Positions 41,579 through 49,407 of a stretch of 64,000 nt of DNA are shown here, one piece after another. A program made the translations under genes and the position numbers. How positions within the stretch are numbered: position 1 is the first letter of the stretch; every line of letters starts with the position of its first letter. The stretch is from Aquirufa lenticrescens (GTDB taxonomy: Bacteria; Bacteroidota; Bacteroidia; Cytophagales; Spirosomataceae), in the NCBI RefSeq assembly GCF_019916085.1, contig NZ_CP049834.1:124001-188000 (forward strand), written 5' to 3'. The notes beneath the pieces are model-generated. The model was not told where the DNA came from. It saw only the letters and a program-made list of their open reading frames with translations, and made no database searches.

Positions 41579-44497
41579 TTATGAATACCGCGGATCCACC
41601 CGCCACGCTAACTTCCGCAATTGTTGCACGCGCAGGGTTCGATGGCCAAAATCGTCCATCGACACGCCCTGCATCCAATAGATTCCACTACCGCGGAAAG
41701 AATAGTTTTTTAGATCCGATGGAAAATGGACGGTATCAAAGAACTCTCCTTGCAGGTCCACAAAGTAGCCAAAATACATTCGTTCGCCCTGCTTAGTTCG
41801 CGTAGACTTTAAAGTGACGAGATAGCCGATGATATCGCCTTTAGGCAATACCAAATCCGCATTCAATAAGGTCTCTGGTAATTCCTCTAGCAATAAAAAG
41901 GGTGAACAGAGGGGGAAACCGAGAATCTCCCATTGGTCGAAAGCATCCTCCTCCGGTTCGTGGATAAGCGGTGGCAAGACCCCGATGTCAGGGGAAAGCT
42001 CCTCAAACATCTCCATCGAGACCACCGTAGAGACTTTGCCTTGGAAACGGGCGTGCGCCTCCCATAATAGGGGCTTTTTGGCCTGACCTAGGTTGCGAAA
42101 GGCGCCTATGCGAATCAACAAAATCGATTGCTCTAGCCCGATGGACACGCGGTGCACGAAATCCTCCCAAGAACGGAAAGGCCCAGACTGCCTCCGCGCC
42201 TCGAGTATTTCTTGGATGACCCGCTTCTCTAGGCCTTTGATATGTACCCAGCCCAAATAAATGCGCTTGCCTTCGATCCGGGTTAGGTAGTCGCTCTCAT
42301 TAATTTCCGGTGCCTCCACCTCTGCTCCACAGCGCCGAGCCTCGTGCACGTAAAATTCAGTCCGGTAGAATCCCCCAAAATTATTGATCACCGCCACCAT
42401 AAATTCAAGCGGGTAATAGGTCTTGAGATAAAGGCTTTGGTAGCTTTCTACGGCAAATGATGCCGAGTGCGCCTTCGAAAAGGAATAGCCCGAAAAACTT
42501 TCCATCTGCCTCCACACCTCGCGTGAAACGGCTTCTGGGTAGCCTTTGGCAGCACAATTCTCGAAAAAAGCCTGCCTAATGCGATCAAATTCAGCTCTAG
42601 AACGGTATTTACCCGACATTCCGCGGCGCAGCACATCGGCTTCCGCTAAGGTTAATCCGGCAAAATAGTGCGCCACCTTGATCACATCTTCCTGGTACAC
42701 CATCACGCCATAGGTTTCCTTCATCAGCTCCCCCATCAGCGGATGCACCGGCTCATAGGAATCCGGGGCGTGGAAACGCTCGATGTAGGCCTTCATCATC
42801 CCGGACGAGGAGACGCCGGGGCGAATAATGGAGGATGCGGCGACTAGGGTGATGTAATCTTGGCAACGTAACTTCTTTAAGAGCGAACGCATCGCGGGCG
42901 ATTCGATATAGAAACAGCCCATCGTCTCGTGGCGCATCAGCTGTTTGCGCACGCCTTCGTCTTTCATAAAGTCCTGCACGCGGTGAATGTCTACATCGAC
43001 TCCGCGGTTTGCGCGGATGATGTCGACGGACTCTTTGATGTGGCCGAGGCCTCGTTGGGATAAAATATCAAACTTCGCAAAGCCGATCTCCTCCGCCACG
43101 TACATATCGAACTGGCAGATGGGGAAACCTTTCGGCATTCCCTCTAGAGCCGTGTAAGCGGATAAAGGGGCGTCTGAAATCAGGATGCCGCCCGCGTGAA
43201 TGCTGAGGTAATTAGGAAAATCGAGCAAGAGCTGGCCGTATTTGACGATCAGCGCCTGTATTTCGGACGTCACCTCCCGCATGGCGGTGGCGGGATCGAG
43301 CCAGGCGTCTATCTCGGCTTTGGGAAGACCAAAAACCTTCGCTAACTCCCGGTAAATCGACTTATCCCGAAACGTAACATAGGTCGCTAGCAGACACACA
43401 TGCTTCGCCCCATAGCGCTTAAAGATGTAATCGATGATGTCATCCCGCTCATCCCAGGAGAAATCTATGTCAAAATCCGGTGGACTCGTCCGGTGTTTGT
43501 TGATGAAACGCTCGAAATAGAGGTCTAATTCGACCGGATCCACGTCTGTAATCCCGATGCAATAGGCCACGATGGAATTCGCACCGGAGCCTCGCCCCAC
43601 GTGAAAATAGCCCCTAGATCGTGCATAGCGAATAATATCCCAGGTAATCAGGAAATAGGCATTAAAATCTAGCTCGTGAATAATCTTCAATTCCTTCTCC
43701 ACCCGCGCCTTAGCCTCGCGATCCCCACGCGGATAACGGTAACGCAAACCCTCGTAAGCTAGCTTGGTGAGGAGGGCTAAATCGTCTTCTTTGGAAGAAC
43801 TAAATAGCGAGCGGTTCTTTGGCTTTTTAAAATCAAAACTAAAAGAGCAATCAGCTAAGATCTGATCCGCCTCCGCTAATAGTTGCGGGTAATCCGCGCA
43901 AGAGGCCGCTATTTCAGCAGGAGTATAGAAACGTTCATCTGCCTGCGCCTGGTCTTTGGGTGAAAGTTTGCTCAATAAGGTATTCAAATCGATCGCCCGC
44001 AGCAATCGGTGCATCGAAAATCCGCGCTGATCCAGAAAGGTAAAAGGTTGGCACCAGACAAAATCACGCAGGTCTTTTTCTTTCCAAAGCAAATTCCGGT
44101 CACTCGCCCGCACGCCCCAGCGCTCCCGCGGACCAGCCAGCGTCTTGATCTTTTTCCGCATGGCTAGCGGATAAATCGTCCACACATCGTCTGAAACGGG
44201 AGGTCGCTCTGGCCAGGGATCTTTGGAGACTAAATACTTCGTCGCAAAATCATTAATCTGCAAAAAACCACGTTCATTTCGCGCTAAACACACATAGCCT
44301 GCCTCGAACTCCATCCCCACCACGGGCTTAATCCCCTCCTGCTGACACGCCTGAACGAAATCAAAGACACCAGAACTCCGGTGGATATCCGTTAAGGCTA
44401 ACGACGTGATGCCACGCGCTTTCGCCTCCTGAACTAATTGCTCAGGCGAAAGCGTACCATAGCGCAAGCTGTAGTAAGAATGGCAATTCAAATACAT
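41579..44497 (-). CDS. DnaE-type DNA polymerase III alpha subunit (DnaE2/ImuC-like)
   Basis: A family C polymerase of 972 aa, clearly shorter than replicative DnaE (about 1150-1200). It has an N-terminal PHP domain ('NCHSYYSLRYGTLSPEQLVQ', 'ITSLALTDIH'), the catalytic palm motif 'PPDFDIDFSWDERDDIIDYI', 'GRGSGANSIVAYCIGIT', and a C-terminal OB-like region. Position directly after a Y-family polymerase (TAG and ATG adjacent, no spacing) and divergent from a LexA-like repressor marks it as an inducible, error-prone lesion-bypass polymerase. The replicative dnaE is expected elsewhere in the genome. Confidence 0.9.
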   Translation of the reverse strand: MYLNCHSYYSLRYGTLSPEQLVQEAKARGITSLALTDIHRSSGVFDFVQACQQEGIKPVVGMEFEAGYVCLARNERGFLQINDFATKYLVSKDPWPERPPVSDDVWTIYPLAMRKKIKTLAGPRERWGVRASDRNLLWKEKDLRDFVWCQPFTFLDQRGFSMHRLLRAIDLNTLLSKLSPKDQAQADERFYTPAEIAASCADYPQLLAEADQILADCSFSFDFKKPKNRSLFSSSKEDDLALLTKLAYEGLRYRYPRGDREAKARVEKELKIIHELDFNAYFLITWDIIRYARSRGYFHVGRGSGANSIVAYCIGITDVDPVELDLYFERFINKHRTSPPDFDIDFSWDERDDIIDYIFKRYGAKHVCLLATYVTFRDKSIYRELAKVFGLPKAEIDAWLDPATAMREVTSEIQALIVKYGQLLLDFPNYLSIHAGGILISDAPLSAYTALEGMPKGFPICQFDMYVAEEIGFAKFDILSQRGLGHIKESVDIIRANRGVDVDIHRVQDFMKDEGVRKQLMRHETMGCFYIESPAMRSLLKKLRCQDYITLVAASSIIRPGVSSSGMMKAYIERFHAPDSYEPVHPLMGELMKETYGVMVYQEDVIKVAHYFAGLTLAEADVLRRGMSGKYRSRAEFDRIRQAFFENCAAKGYPEAVSREVWRQMESFSGYSFSKAHSASFAVESYQSLYLKTYYPLEFMVAVINNFGGFYRTEFYVHEARRCGAEVEAPEINESDYLTRIEGKRIYLGWVHIKGLEKRVIQEILEARRQSGPFRSWEDFVHRVSIGLEQSILLIRIGAFRNLGQAKKPLLWEAHARFQGKVSTVVSMEMFEELSPDIGVLPPLIHEPEEDAFDQWEILGFPLCSPFLLLEELPETLLNADLVLPKGDIIGYLVTLKSTRTKQGERMYFGYFVDLQGEFFDTVHFPSDLKNYSFRGSGIYWMQGVSMDDFGHRTLRVQQLRKLAWRVDPRYS

Positions 44498-45718
44498 CTA
44501 TTCGTCGTTTTTTGCGGGTAAAGAAGCGTGTGCCGCACCAGCAGCAGGCAGTCTATTTCTCCGTTCGGCACTCCCCATCAATCCGCTCGCGCGCAAGATG
44601 GAAAACTCGCCGTAGCGGTTCTTCAGGGAATCCATCGCCTGGTACAGCGGCACTAGCTTAGCCCCGTCATCAAACAGGTTCAATTGCTCTTGCCCTTGCA
44701 ATAGCTTAGAGAAGCGCACGCCTATCAGCCGAATCAAGAGCCTCCGGTCATACAGCTTCTCGAACAATTCGTAGACCGCCGGAATCAGACGGTGGTCGCT
44801 GGCGGAAGCGGGGATACTGATTTGGCGGGTATGGGTGTCAAAATTCGAGTAACGCACCTTCACCGTAATACAGGAGGTACATTGCCCCAGCTTGCGCAAA
44901 TCATAGCTCAGCTGCTCTGTCAACGAACCCAGGATCCTTCGTAATAAAATCACATCCGTACTATCCTGCTCAAACGTTATCTCCTTAGACAAGGACTTCT
45001 GCTCAGAATAAGGCACGACGGGACGCAGATCGATGCCATTAGCTCTTTCCCAAAGCATCGTCCCCGACTTCCCAAAGGTTCGCTCTAACACCCGCTGCGG
45101 CATTTGGCTAAGCGTTCCTACGTGGACGATGCCCATATTACGCAAGGTCTGGGCCGTGACGGCACCGATCATCGGGATCTTATTCACCGTCATCGGCGCT
45201 AAAAAGGCTTTCTCTTGACCGGCGGGCACCTGGTATTCCCCGGCGGGCTTGACGTGATTCGTCGCGACTTTGGACACCGTCTTATTCACCGATAAACCAA
45301 ACGACATCTGCAATCCAATCTGCTTTTTAATCCGATCCCGCAGATCCTGGGCAAAGGCATAGGAACCAAAAAAGCGCTCCATCCCCGTCATATCTAAATA
45401 AAACTCATCAATCGAGGCTTTCTCTACTAGCGGCGCCCGCTCCATAATCAGCGAAGTCACCATCTCAGAATGCTGGACATAGGCTTCGTAATCTCCTCGT
45501 AACACAATCGCATCCGGACACAATTTCAACGCCATCTTCATGGGCATCGCGGAACGCACCCCAAAGGCCCTGGTCTCATAACTACACGCCGCCACCACGC
45601 CTCGATCCGAGCCACCGCCCACAATGACCGGCTGGCCCACGAGTCGCGTATCTCGGAGTCGCTCTACCGAGACAAAGAAACTGTCTAAATCCATGTGCAC
45701 AATCGCGCGCTCCTGCAT
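44498..45718 (-). CDS. Y-family DNA polymerase (DinB/UmuC-like)
   Basis: Translesion polymerase of 406 aa. The metal-binding residues are intact: 'MDLDSFFVSVE' (Asp10) and 'ASIDEFYLDMTG' (Asp104, Glu105). This separates it from ImuB, which has lost them. HhH and little-finger domains follow, and 'QEQLNLFDDG' near residue 350 is a good beta-clamp-binding motif (QLxLF). It is directly followed by the DnaE-type gene with no intervening base. Control by the divergent XRE-S24 protein through the palindromes at 45737-45778 is inferred. Confidence 0.92.
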   Translation of the reverse strand: MQERAIVHMDLDSFFVSVERLRDTRLVGQPVIVGGGSDRGVVAACSYETRAFGVRSAMPMKMALKLCPDAIVLRGDYEAYVQHSEMVTSLIMERAPLVEKASIDEFYLDMTGMERFFGSYAFAQDLRDRIKKQIGLQMSFGLSVNKTVSKVATNHVKPAGEYQVPAGQEKAFLAPMTVNKIPMIGAVTAQTLRNMGIVHVGTLSQMPQRVLERTFGKSGTMLWERANGIDLRPVVPYSEQKSLSKEITFEQDSTDVILLRRILGSLTEQLSYDLRKLGQCTSCITVKVRYSNFDTHTRQISIPASASDHRLIPAVYELFEKLYDRRLLIRLIGVRFSKLLQGQEQLNLFDDGAKLVPLYQAMDSLKNRYGEFSILRASGLMGSAERRNRLPAAGAAHASLPAKNDE

Positions 45719-45736
45719 AAAATTGGTAGATATTTG

Positions 45737-45778
45737 GGTATTTTGAATACCTTTCGTAACTTCGAAAAGTATACGAAG
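45737..45778. promoter_or_regulatory. palindromic operator candidates between the polymerase operon and the LexA-like gene
   Basis: GGTATT-TTG-AATACC (45737-45751) and CTTCG-N9-CGAAG (45760-45778) lie in the 108-bp divergent promoter region. Either could be the binding site of the XRE-S24 repressor. The two share little sequence, so which one is the operator is open. Confidence 0.5.
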
Positions 45779-45826
45779 AAATTTTAGATACGAATTTTAT
45801 TCATTTTCCTTTAATAAGCAAATCGC

Positions 45827-46525
45827 ATGAGCACTTTTTTTAGTCAGAATTTACGTTTTTTACGCAGCAAGATGTCGGAGAAAACTTCGCAGGAAAAACT
45901 GGCGGAATTACTGAATATTAAGAAGCCGACCTTGGGCTCGTATGAGTCGGGAAGAGCGGAGCCTAAATATGCGGATTTAATCTCCCTAGCGGAGTTTTTT
46001 AAGGTTGAAGTGGATGAATTATTGAAGGAGGATTTGTCCAAAAGAATCCCCGGACTTTCGAACAAGCCTAAGCTACGAATTTTAGCTACGACGGTCGATG
46101 CGAACAATGAGGAGAATATCGAGATGGTACCGGTCAAAGCTTTGGCAGGATACACCGCCTCTTACGACGACCTCGACTTCATCCGCGATCTCCCTACCTT
46201 CCAAGTACCTTTCCTACCTAAAGACAAGAAATACCGCGTTTTCCCCATCAAAGGCGAATCGATGTTACCCCTACAACCGGGCTCTTTAGTCTTCGCAGAA
46301 TACGTGGAAGACTGGACCCAAATCAAGGACGGCACCATCTGCATCGTCGTGACCCGCGAGGACGGCGTCGTATTAAAGCAGGTCATCAACCACCTCGCAG
46401 AACGCAAAGTCTTGATCCTGAACTCGACGAACAAGACCTACGATCCTTACCCGATTTTGGGCTCTGAAATCCAGGAAATCTGGAAGTTCGCGGGGTATTT
46501 TTATAATGAATTTCCTGAAAAATAG
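45827..46525 (+). CDS. XRE-S24 (LexA/CI-like) self-cleaving repressor
   Basis: A 232-aa regulator. Residues 5-65 form an XRE helix-turn-helix ('SQEKLAELLNIKKPTLGSYE'); residues about 100-232 are an S24 peptidase domain. The self-cleavage elements are all present: Ala107-Gly108 in 'KALAGYT', nucleophile Ser145 in 'KGESMLP' and Lys184 in 'GVVLKQV'. Spacing is close to LexA and UmuD. It is divergent from the Y-family/DnaE pair, so it is the likely SOS-type repressor of that cassette. It could also be phage-derived, but no phage genes are nearby. Confidence 0.9.
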   Translation: MSTFFSQNLRFLRSKMSEKTSQEKLAELLNIKKPTLGSYESGRAEPKYADLISLAEFFKVEVDELLKEDLSKRIPGLSNKPKLRILATTVDANNEENIEMVPVKALAGYTASYDDLDFIRDLPTFQVPFLPKDKKYRVFPIKGESMLPLQPGSLVFAEYVEDWTQIKDGTICIVVTREDGVVLKQVINHLAERKVLILNSTNKTYDPYPILGSEIQEIWKFAGYFYNEFPEK

Positions 46526-46624
46526 ATAAGAGAGCAAAGAGTATAGAGTAGAGATAAAAATGAACATCTCTACTCTATAATCTCTTATCTATGCTCTATT
46601 ATCTATACTCTCTACTCTACTACC
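46526..46624. repeat. GA/TC repeat hairpin before tex
   Basis: TATAGAGTAGAGAT (46542-46555) and ATCTCTACTCTATA (46566-46579) form a perfect 14-bp stem with a 10-nt loop. More TC-rich units (ATCTCTTATCTATGCTCTA and similar) continue to 46620. It probably separates the repressor transcript from tex. It belongs to the AGAGTATAGAG module family. Confidence 0.72.
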
Positions 46625-48721
46625 ATGTACCACAAAATATCCACCACCCTTTCCATTTCCGAAAACCAAGTTCGCAAAACCATCGCCCTATTGGACGAAG
46701 GCGCCACGATTCCCTTTATTTCCCGTTACCGCAAAGAGGCTACGGGGAGTTTAGATGAAGTACAGGTAGCGGCAATTCGGGACCTAAGGGACCAATACGT
46801 GGAATTAGAGAAGCGCCGCGAGGCTATCTTGAAGTCCTTACAGGAACTCGAGAAATTGACGCCAGAACTGGAGAAGGCAGTTAGAGGGGCTGAGACTTTG
46901 GCCAAATTAGAAGACACCTACCTGCCCTACAAACCCAAGCGCAAAACACGCGCGATGGCGGCCCGCGAAAAAGGACTACAAGAACTCGCAAACCAGATCC
47001 GATTGCAAGGTCTAAAAGACCCAGAGGTCTTAGCAGCTGAATACCTAGACAACGTAGAGGAAGCTCTAGCTGGCGCTCGGGATATTTTAGCCGAGGAGAT
47101 GATGGAAACGGCTGAAGCCAGAGAGGAAGCGAGAAATCTATTTACGCGCAAAACGACGGTTAAATCAACGGTTGCAAAAGGCAAAAAAGACGAGGGAATT
47201 AAATACAAAGATTATTTCGACTGGTCGGAATCCTTAGCGCAAGCACCATCTCACCGTATTTTGGCCCTTTTCAGAGGCGAAAACGAGGGGATTTTGAACC
47301 TGAACTTAACCGGTCCAGACGAGGAGGTTTTAACTAAACTAGAGCGCCGCTTCCTGACTGGAAACAACGCCTGCGCGAAACAAGTGGGATTAGCCATTCA
47401 AGATGGGTATAAACGCTTGCTGATGCCAGCCATGGAAACCGAGATGCGAGCTGAGGCGAAGAAACGCGCAGACGAGGAAGCTATTCGCGTATTCGCAGAA
47501 AATATCAGACAACTGTTATTAGCCGCACCATTAGGCCAAAAACGCGTCTTAGCCCTCGATCCTGGATTCAGAACTGGCTGCAAAGTAGTTTGCCTAGATG
47601 AACAAGGAACACTGTTAGACAACACCGCGGTTTATCCGCACACCGGACCTGGGCAAGCTGCAGAGGCAGCTCACACCATCCAAGCTTGGGTGAAACAATA
47701 TAAAGTACAAGCGATTGCCATCGGTAACGGAACGGCAGGTCGTGAGACCGAATCCTTTGTACGTGGACTTAAGTTGGAGGGGATTACCATCATCATGGTG
47801 AACGAAAGTGGAGCATCCATCTATTCTGCTTCTGAAGCGGCGCGCGACGAGTTTCCGGATAAGGATGTAACGGTACGTGGGGCGGTTTCAATCGGTAGAC
47901 GATTGATGGATCCTTTGGCAGAACTGGTAAAAATCGATCCTAAATCCATTGGTGTGGGACAATACCAGCATGATGTAGACCAAAAGAAATTACAAGCCTC
48001 TCTCGACGACACAGTTATCTCATGTGTAAACTCGGTAGGCGTGGAATTAAACACAGCCTCTAAACAGATTCTATCTTACGTTTCAGGCTTAGGTCCGCAA
48101 TTAGCCCAAAACATCATCGATTACCGCACCAAAAACGGACCATTCTTAAAACGCTCTGACTTGAAAAAGGTCACGCGTTTAGGCGAAAAGGCTTTCGAAC
48201 AAGCGGCTGCTTTCTTGCGCATTCGCAACGCAAAAAACCCATTAGACGCCAGTGCAGTTCACCCAGAACGTTATGAAATCGTCGAAAAGATGGCGAAAGA
48301 TTTGAACTGCAAAGTGTCTGATCTATTAGCGAACGAATCCTTACGCAAACAAATTCGCTTAAGTCAATATGTGAATGCAGAAGTAGGTATGCCTACGTTG
48401 ACAGACATTATGGAGGAATTAGCGAAGCCAGGTCGTGACCCTCGAGAGCAATTCGAAGCCTTTGAATTCACGGAGGGAGTAAACTCCATTAAAGATCTTC
48501 GCGTAGGAATGATGCTTCCGGGAATTGTGACGAATATTACGAATTTTGGCGCCTTTGTCGATATCGGCGTTCACCAAGACGGATTAGTGCATGTTAGCCA
48601 ATTAGCCGATAAGTTTGTGAAAGACCCTAATGAAGTAGTGAAAGTGGCACAAAAAGTGCAAGTCCGAGTGACGGAGGTGGATGAAGTAAGGAAGCGGATT
48701 GCGCTGAGTATGAAGAAATAA
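46625..48721 (+). CDS. tex: Tex-family RNA-binding transcription accessory protein
   Basis: A 698-aa cytoplasmic protein. It has the Tex N-terminal helical region ('GATIPFISRYRKEATGSLDE'), a YqgF-like RNase H fold ('RVLALDPGFRTGCKVVCLDE'), helix-hairpin-helix motifs ('LAQNIIDYRTKNGPFLKRSD') and a C-terminal S1 domain ('GIVTNITNFGAFVDIGVHQD'). It ends close after the S1 domain, a little shorter than the roughly 720-780 aa of many homologues. It binds nucleic acid and affects transcription or ribosome-related processes; the exact role is not established. Confidence 0.95.
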   Translation: MYHKISTTLSISENQVRKTIALLDEGATIPFISRYRKEATGSLDEVQVAAIRDLRDQYVELEKRREAILKSLQELEKLTPELEKAVRGAETLAKLEDTYLPYKPKRKTRAMAAREKGLQELANQIRLQGLKDPEVLAAEYLDNVEEALAGARDILAEEMMETAEAREEARNLFTRKTTVKSTVAKGKKDEGIKYKDYFDWSESLAQAPSHRILALFRGENEGILNLNLTGPDEEVLTKLERRFLTGNNACAKQVGLAIQDGYKRLLMPAMETEMRAEAKKRADEEAIRVFAENIRQLLLAAPLGQKRVLALDPGFRTGCKVVCLDEQGTLLDNTAVYPHTGPGQAAEAAHTIQAWVKQYKVQAIAIGNGTAGRETESFVRGLKLEGITIIMVNESGASIYSASEAARDEFPDKDVTVRGAVSIGRRLMDPLAELVKIDPKSIGVGQYQHDVDQKKLQASLDDTVISCVNSVGVELNTASKQILSYVSGLGPQLAQNIIDYRTKNGPFLKRSDLKKVTRLGEKAFEQAAAFLRIRNAKNPLDASAVHPERYEIVEKMAKDLNCKVSDLLANESLRKQIRLSQYVNAEVGMPTLTDIMEELAKPGRDPREQFEAFEFTEGVNSIKDLRVGMMLPGIVTNITNFGAFVDIGVHQDGLVHVSQLADKFVKDPNEVVKVAQKVQVRVTEVDEVRKRIALSMKK

Positions 48722-48880
48722 TAATAAATGATGAATGATAAATGGTAAATTAAATGGTGAGTGGTAAGTGGTGAATGAGGAATTTCGTGTTATTAATCCA
48801 CGAAGTGGATACCAACTTTATTGTTTATACTCTATAAATATACATTTACCATTCACCATTTACCACTTACCATCTTTACT
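48722..48880. repeat. composite repeat between convergent tex and the HMA gene
   Basis: Left arm (48725-48776) is a run of AATGATGAATGATAAATGG and GGTGAGTGGTAAGTGG units. Right arm (48841-48875) is the complementary CATTTACCATTCACC run. Between them lies a 6-bp triloop hairpin ATCCAC-gaa-GTGGAT (48796-48810). A likely bidirectional terminator, like 12887-12956 but longer and more degenerate. No gene is supported. Confidence 0.72.
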
Positions 48881-49198
48881 TTAATCTTTTTTCTTGCAGC
48901 AATTAGGCAACTTAGCATAGTCCTTTGCTATCGCCTTCACCTCATCAGCATCATATCCCGTTTCCGAGATCGCTTTTCTGATACCAGCTGCGTCGATTTT
49001 CGCTGCATCGTATTCCACCGTGATTACCTTATCATCAAGATTCAAATCGGATTTAGCCACGCCTTTTGTCAAAGCTAAATTCTTCTCAATTCGCTCTTTG
49101 CACATTTCGCAAATCGCAGAAGTCTTAATCTTTACTGTTTCCTTAGGACCAGCAAGAGCCAAAAACGGCAAAATCAATAAAAATAGGATCTTTTTCAT
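48881..49198 (-). CDS. exported heavy-metal-associated (HMA) domain protein
   Basis: A 105-aa protein with a signal peptide (about 1-16, ending FLALA) and one HMA ferredoxin-like domain. The metal motif is CEMC in 'SAICEMCKERIEKN', a variant of MxCxxC. The C terminus carries 'PNCCKKKD', two more Cys. A probable periplasmic copper (or similar soft metal) chaperone. It is the last gene of a four-gene minus-strand operon with a CPMKC protein and a TonB receptor. Confidence 0.85.
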   Translation of the reverse strand: MKKILFLLILPFLALAGPKETVKIKTSAICEMCKERIEKNLALTKGVAKSDLNLDDKVITVEYDAAKIDAAGIRKAISETGYDADEVKAIAKDYAKLPNCCKKKD

Positions 49199-49202
49199 CG
49201 CT

Positions 49203-49406
49203 TTATCTTTTAACTACTTTCAAATCCATTGTGCAAGCAGGGCATTTACCTTTCTTCGAATAGGTCTTTTTACCTTCACACTTCATTGGACACGCATATT
49301 CTTCTTTTTTGCTCTCTTTGGCAGCTTTTTGATCAGCTTGAGTAGTGGACGCGAAGGCCCCAAACATTCCCATTACTAGGGTCGAAACTAAGATGTACTT
49401 TTTCAT
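49203..49406 (-). CDS. small exported heavy-metal-binding domain protein
   Basis: A 67-aa protein with a signal peptide (about 1-24) and a compact cysteine domain: 'YACPMKCEGKKTYSKKGKCP' followed by 'ACTMDLKVV'. The CPM-x-C and CPxCxM pattern is that of the heavy-metal-binding domain found in CusB/CopA-associated proteins. It lies 4 bp upstream of the HMA gene and 1 bp after the TonB receptor. Copper or silver binding is the most likely role, inferred from the motif. Confidence 0.82.
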   Translation of the reverse strand: MKKYILVSTLVMGMFGAFASTTQADQKAAKESKKEEYACPMKCEGKKTYSKKGKCPACTMDLKVVKR

Positions 49407-49407
49407 A

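Noticed and set aside
44498-45718. Y-family polymerase considered as ImuB
   Set aside because: Catalytic Asp and Glu residues are present, whereas ImuB has lost them; there is no ImuA gene.
45827-46525. XRE-S24 protein considered as a prophage CI repressor
   Set aside because: No integrase, structural or other phage genes occur nearby; the divergent polymerase operon gives a better explanation.
48821-49078. Plus-strand frame over repeats and antisense to the HMA gene
   Set aside because: The HMA protein on the minus strand has a signal peptide and CEMC motif; the opposite frame has none.
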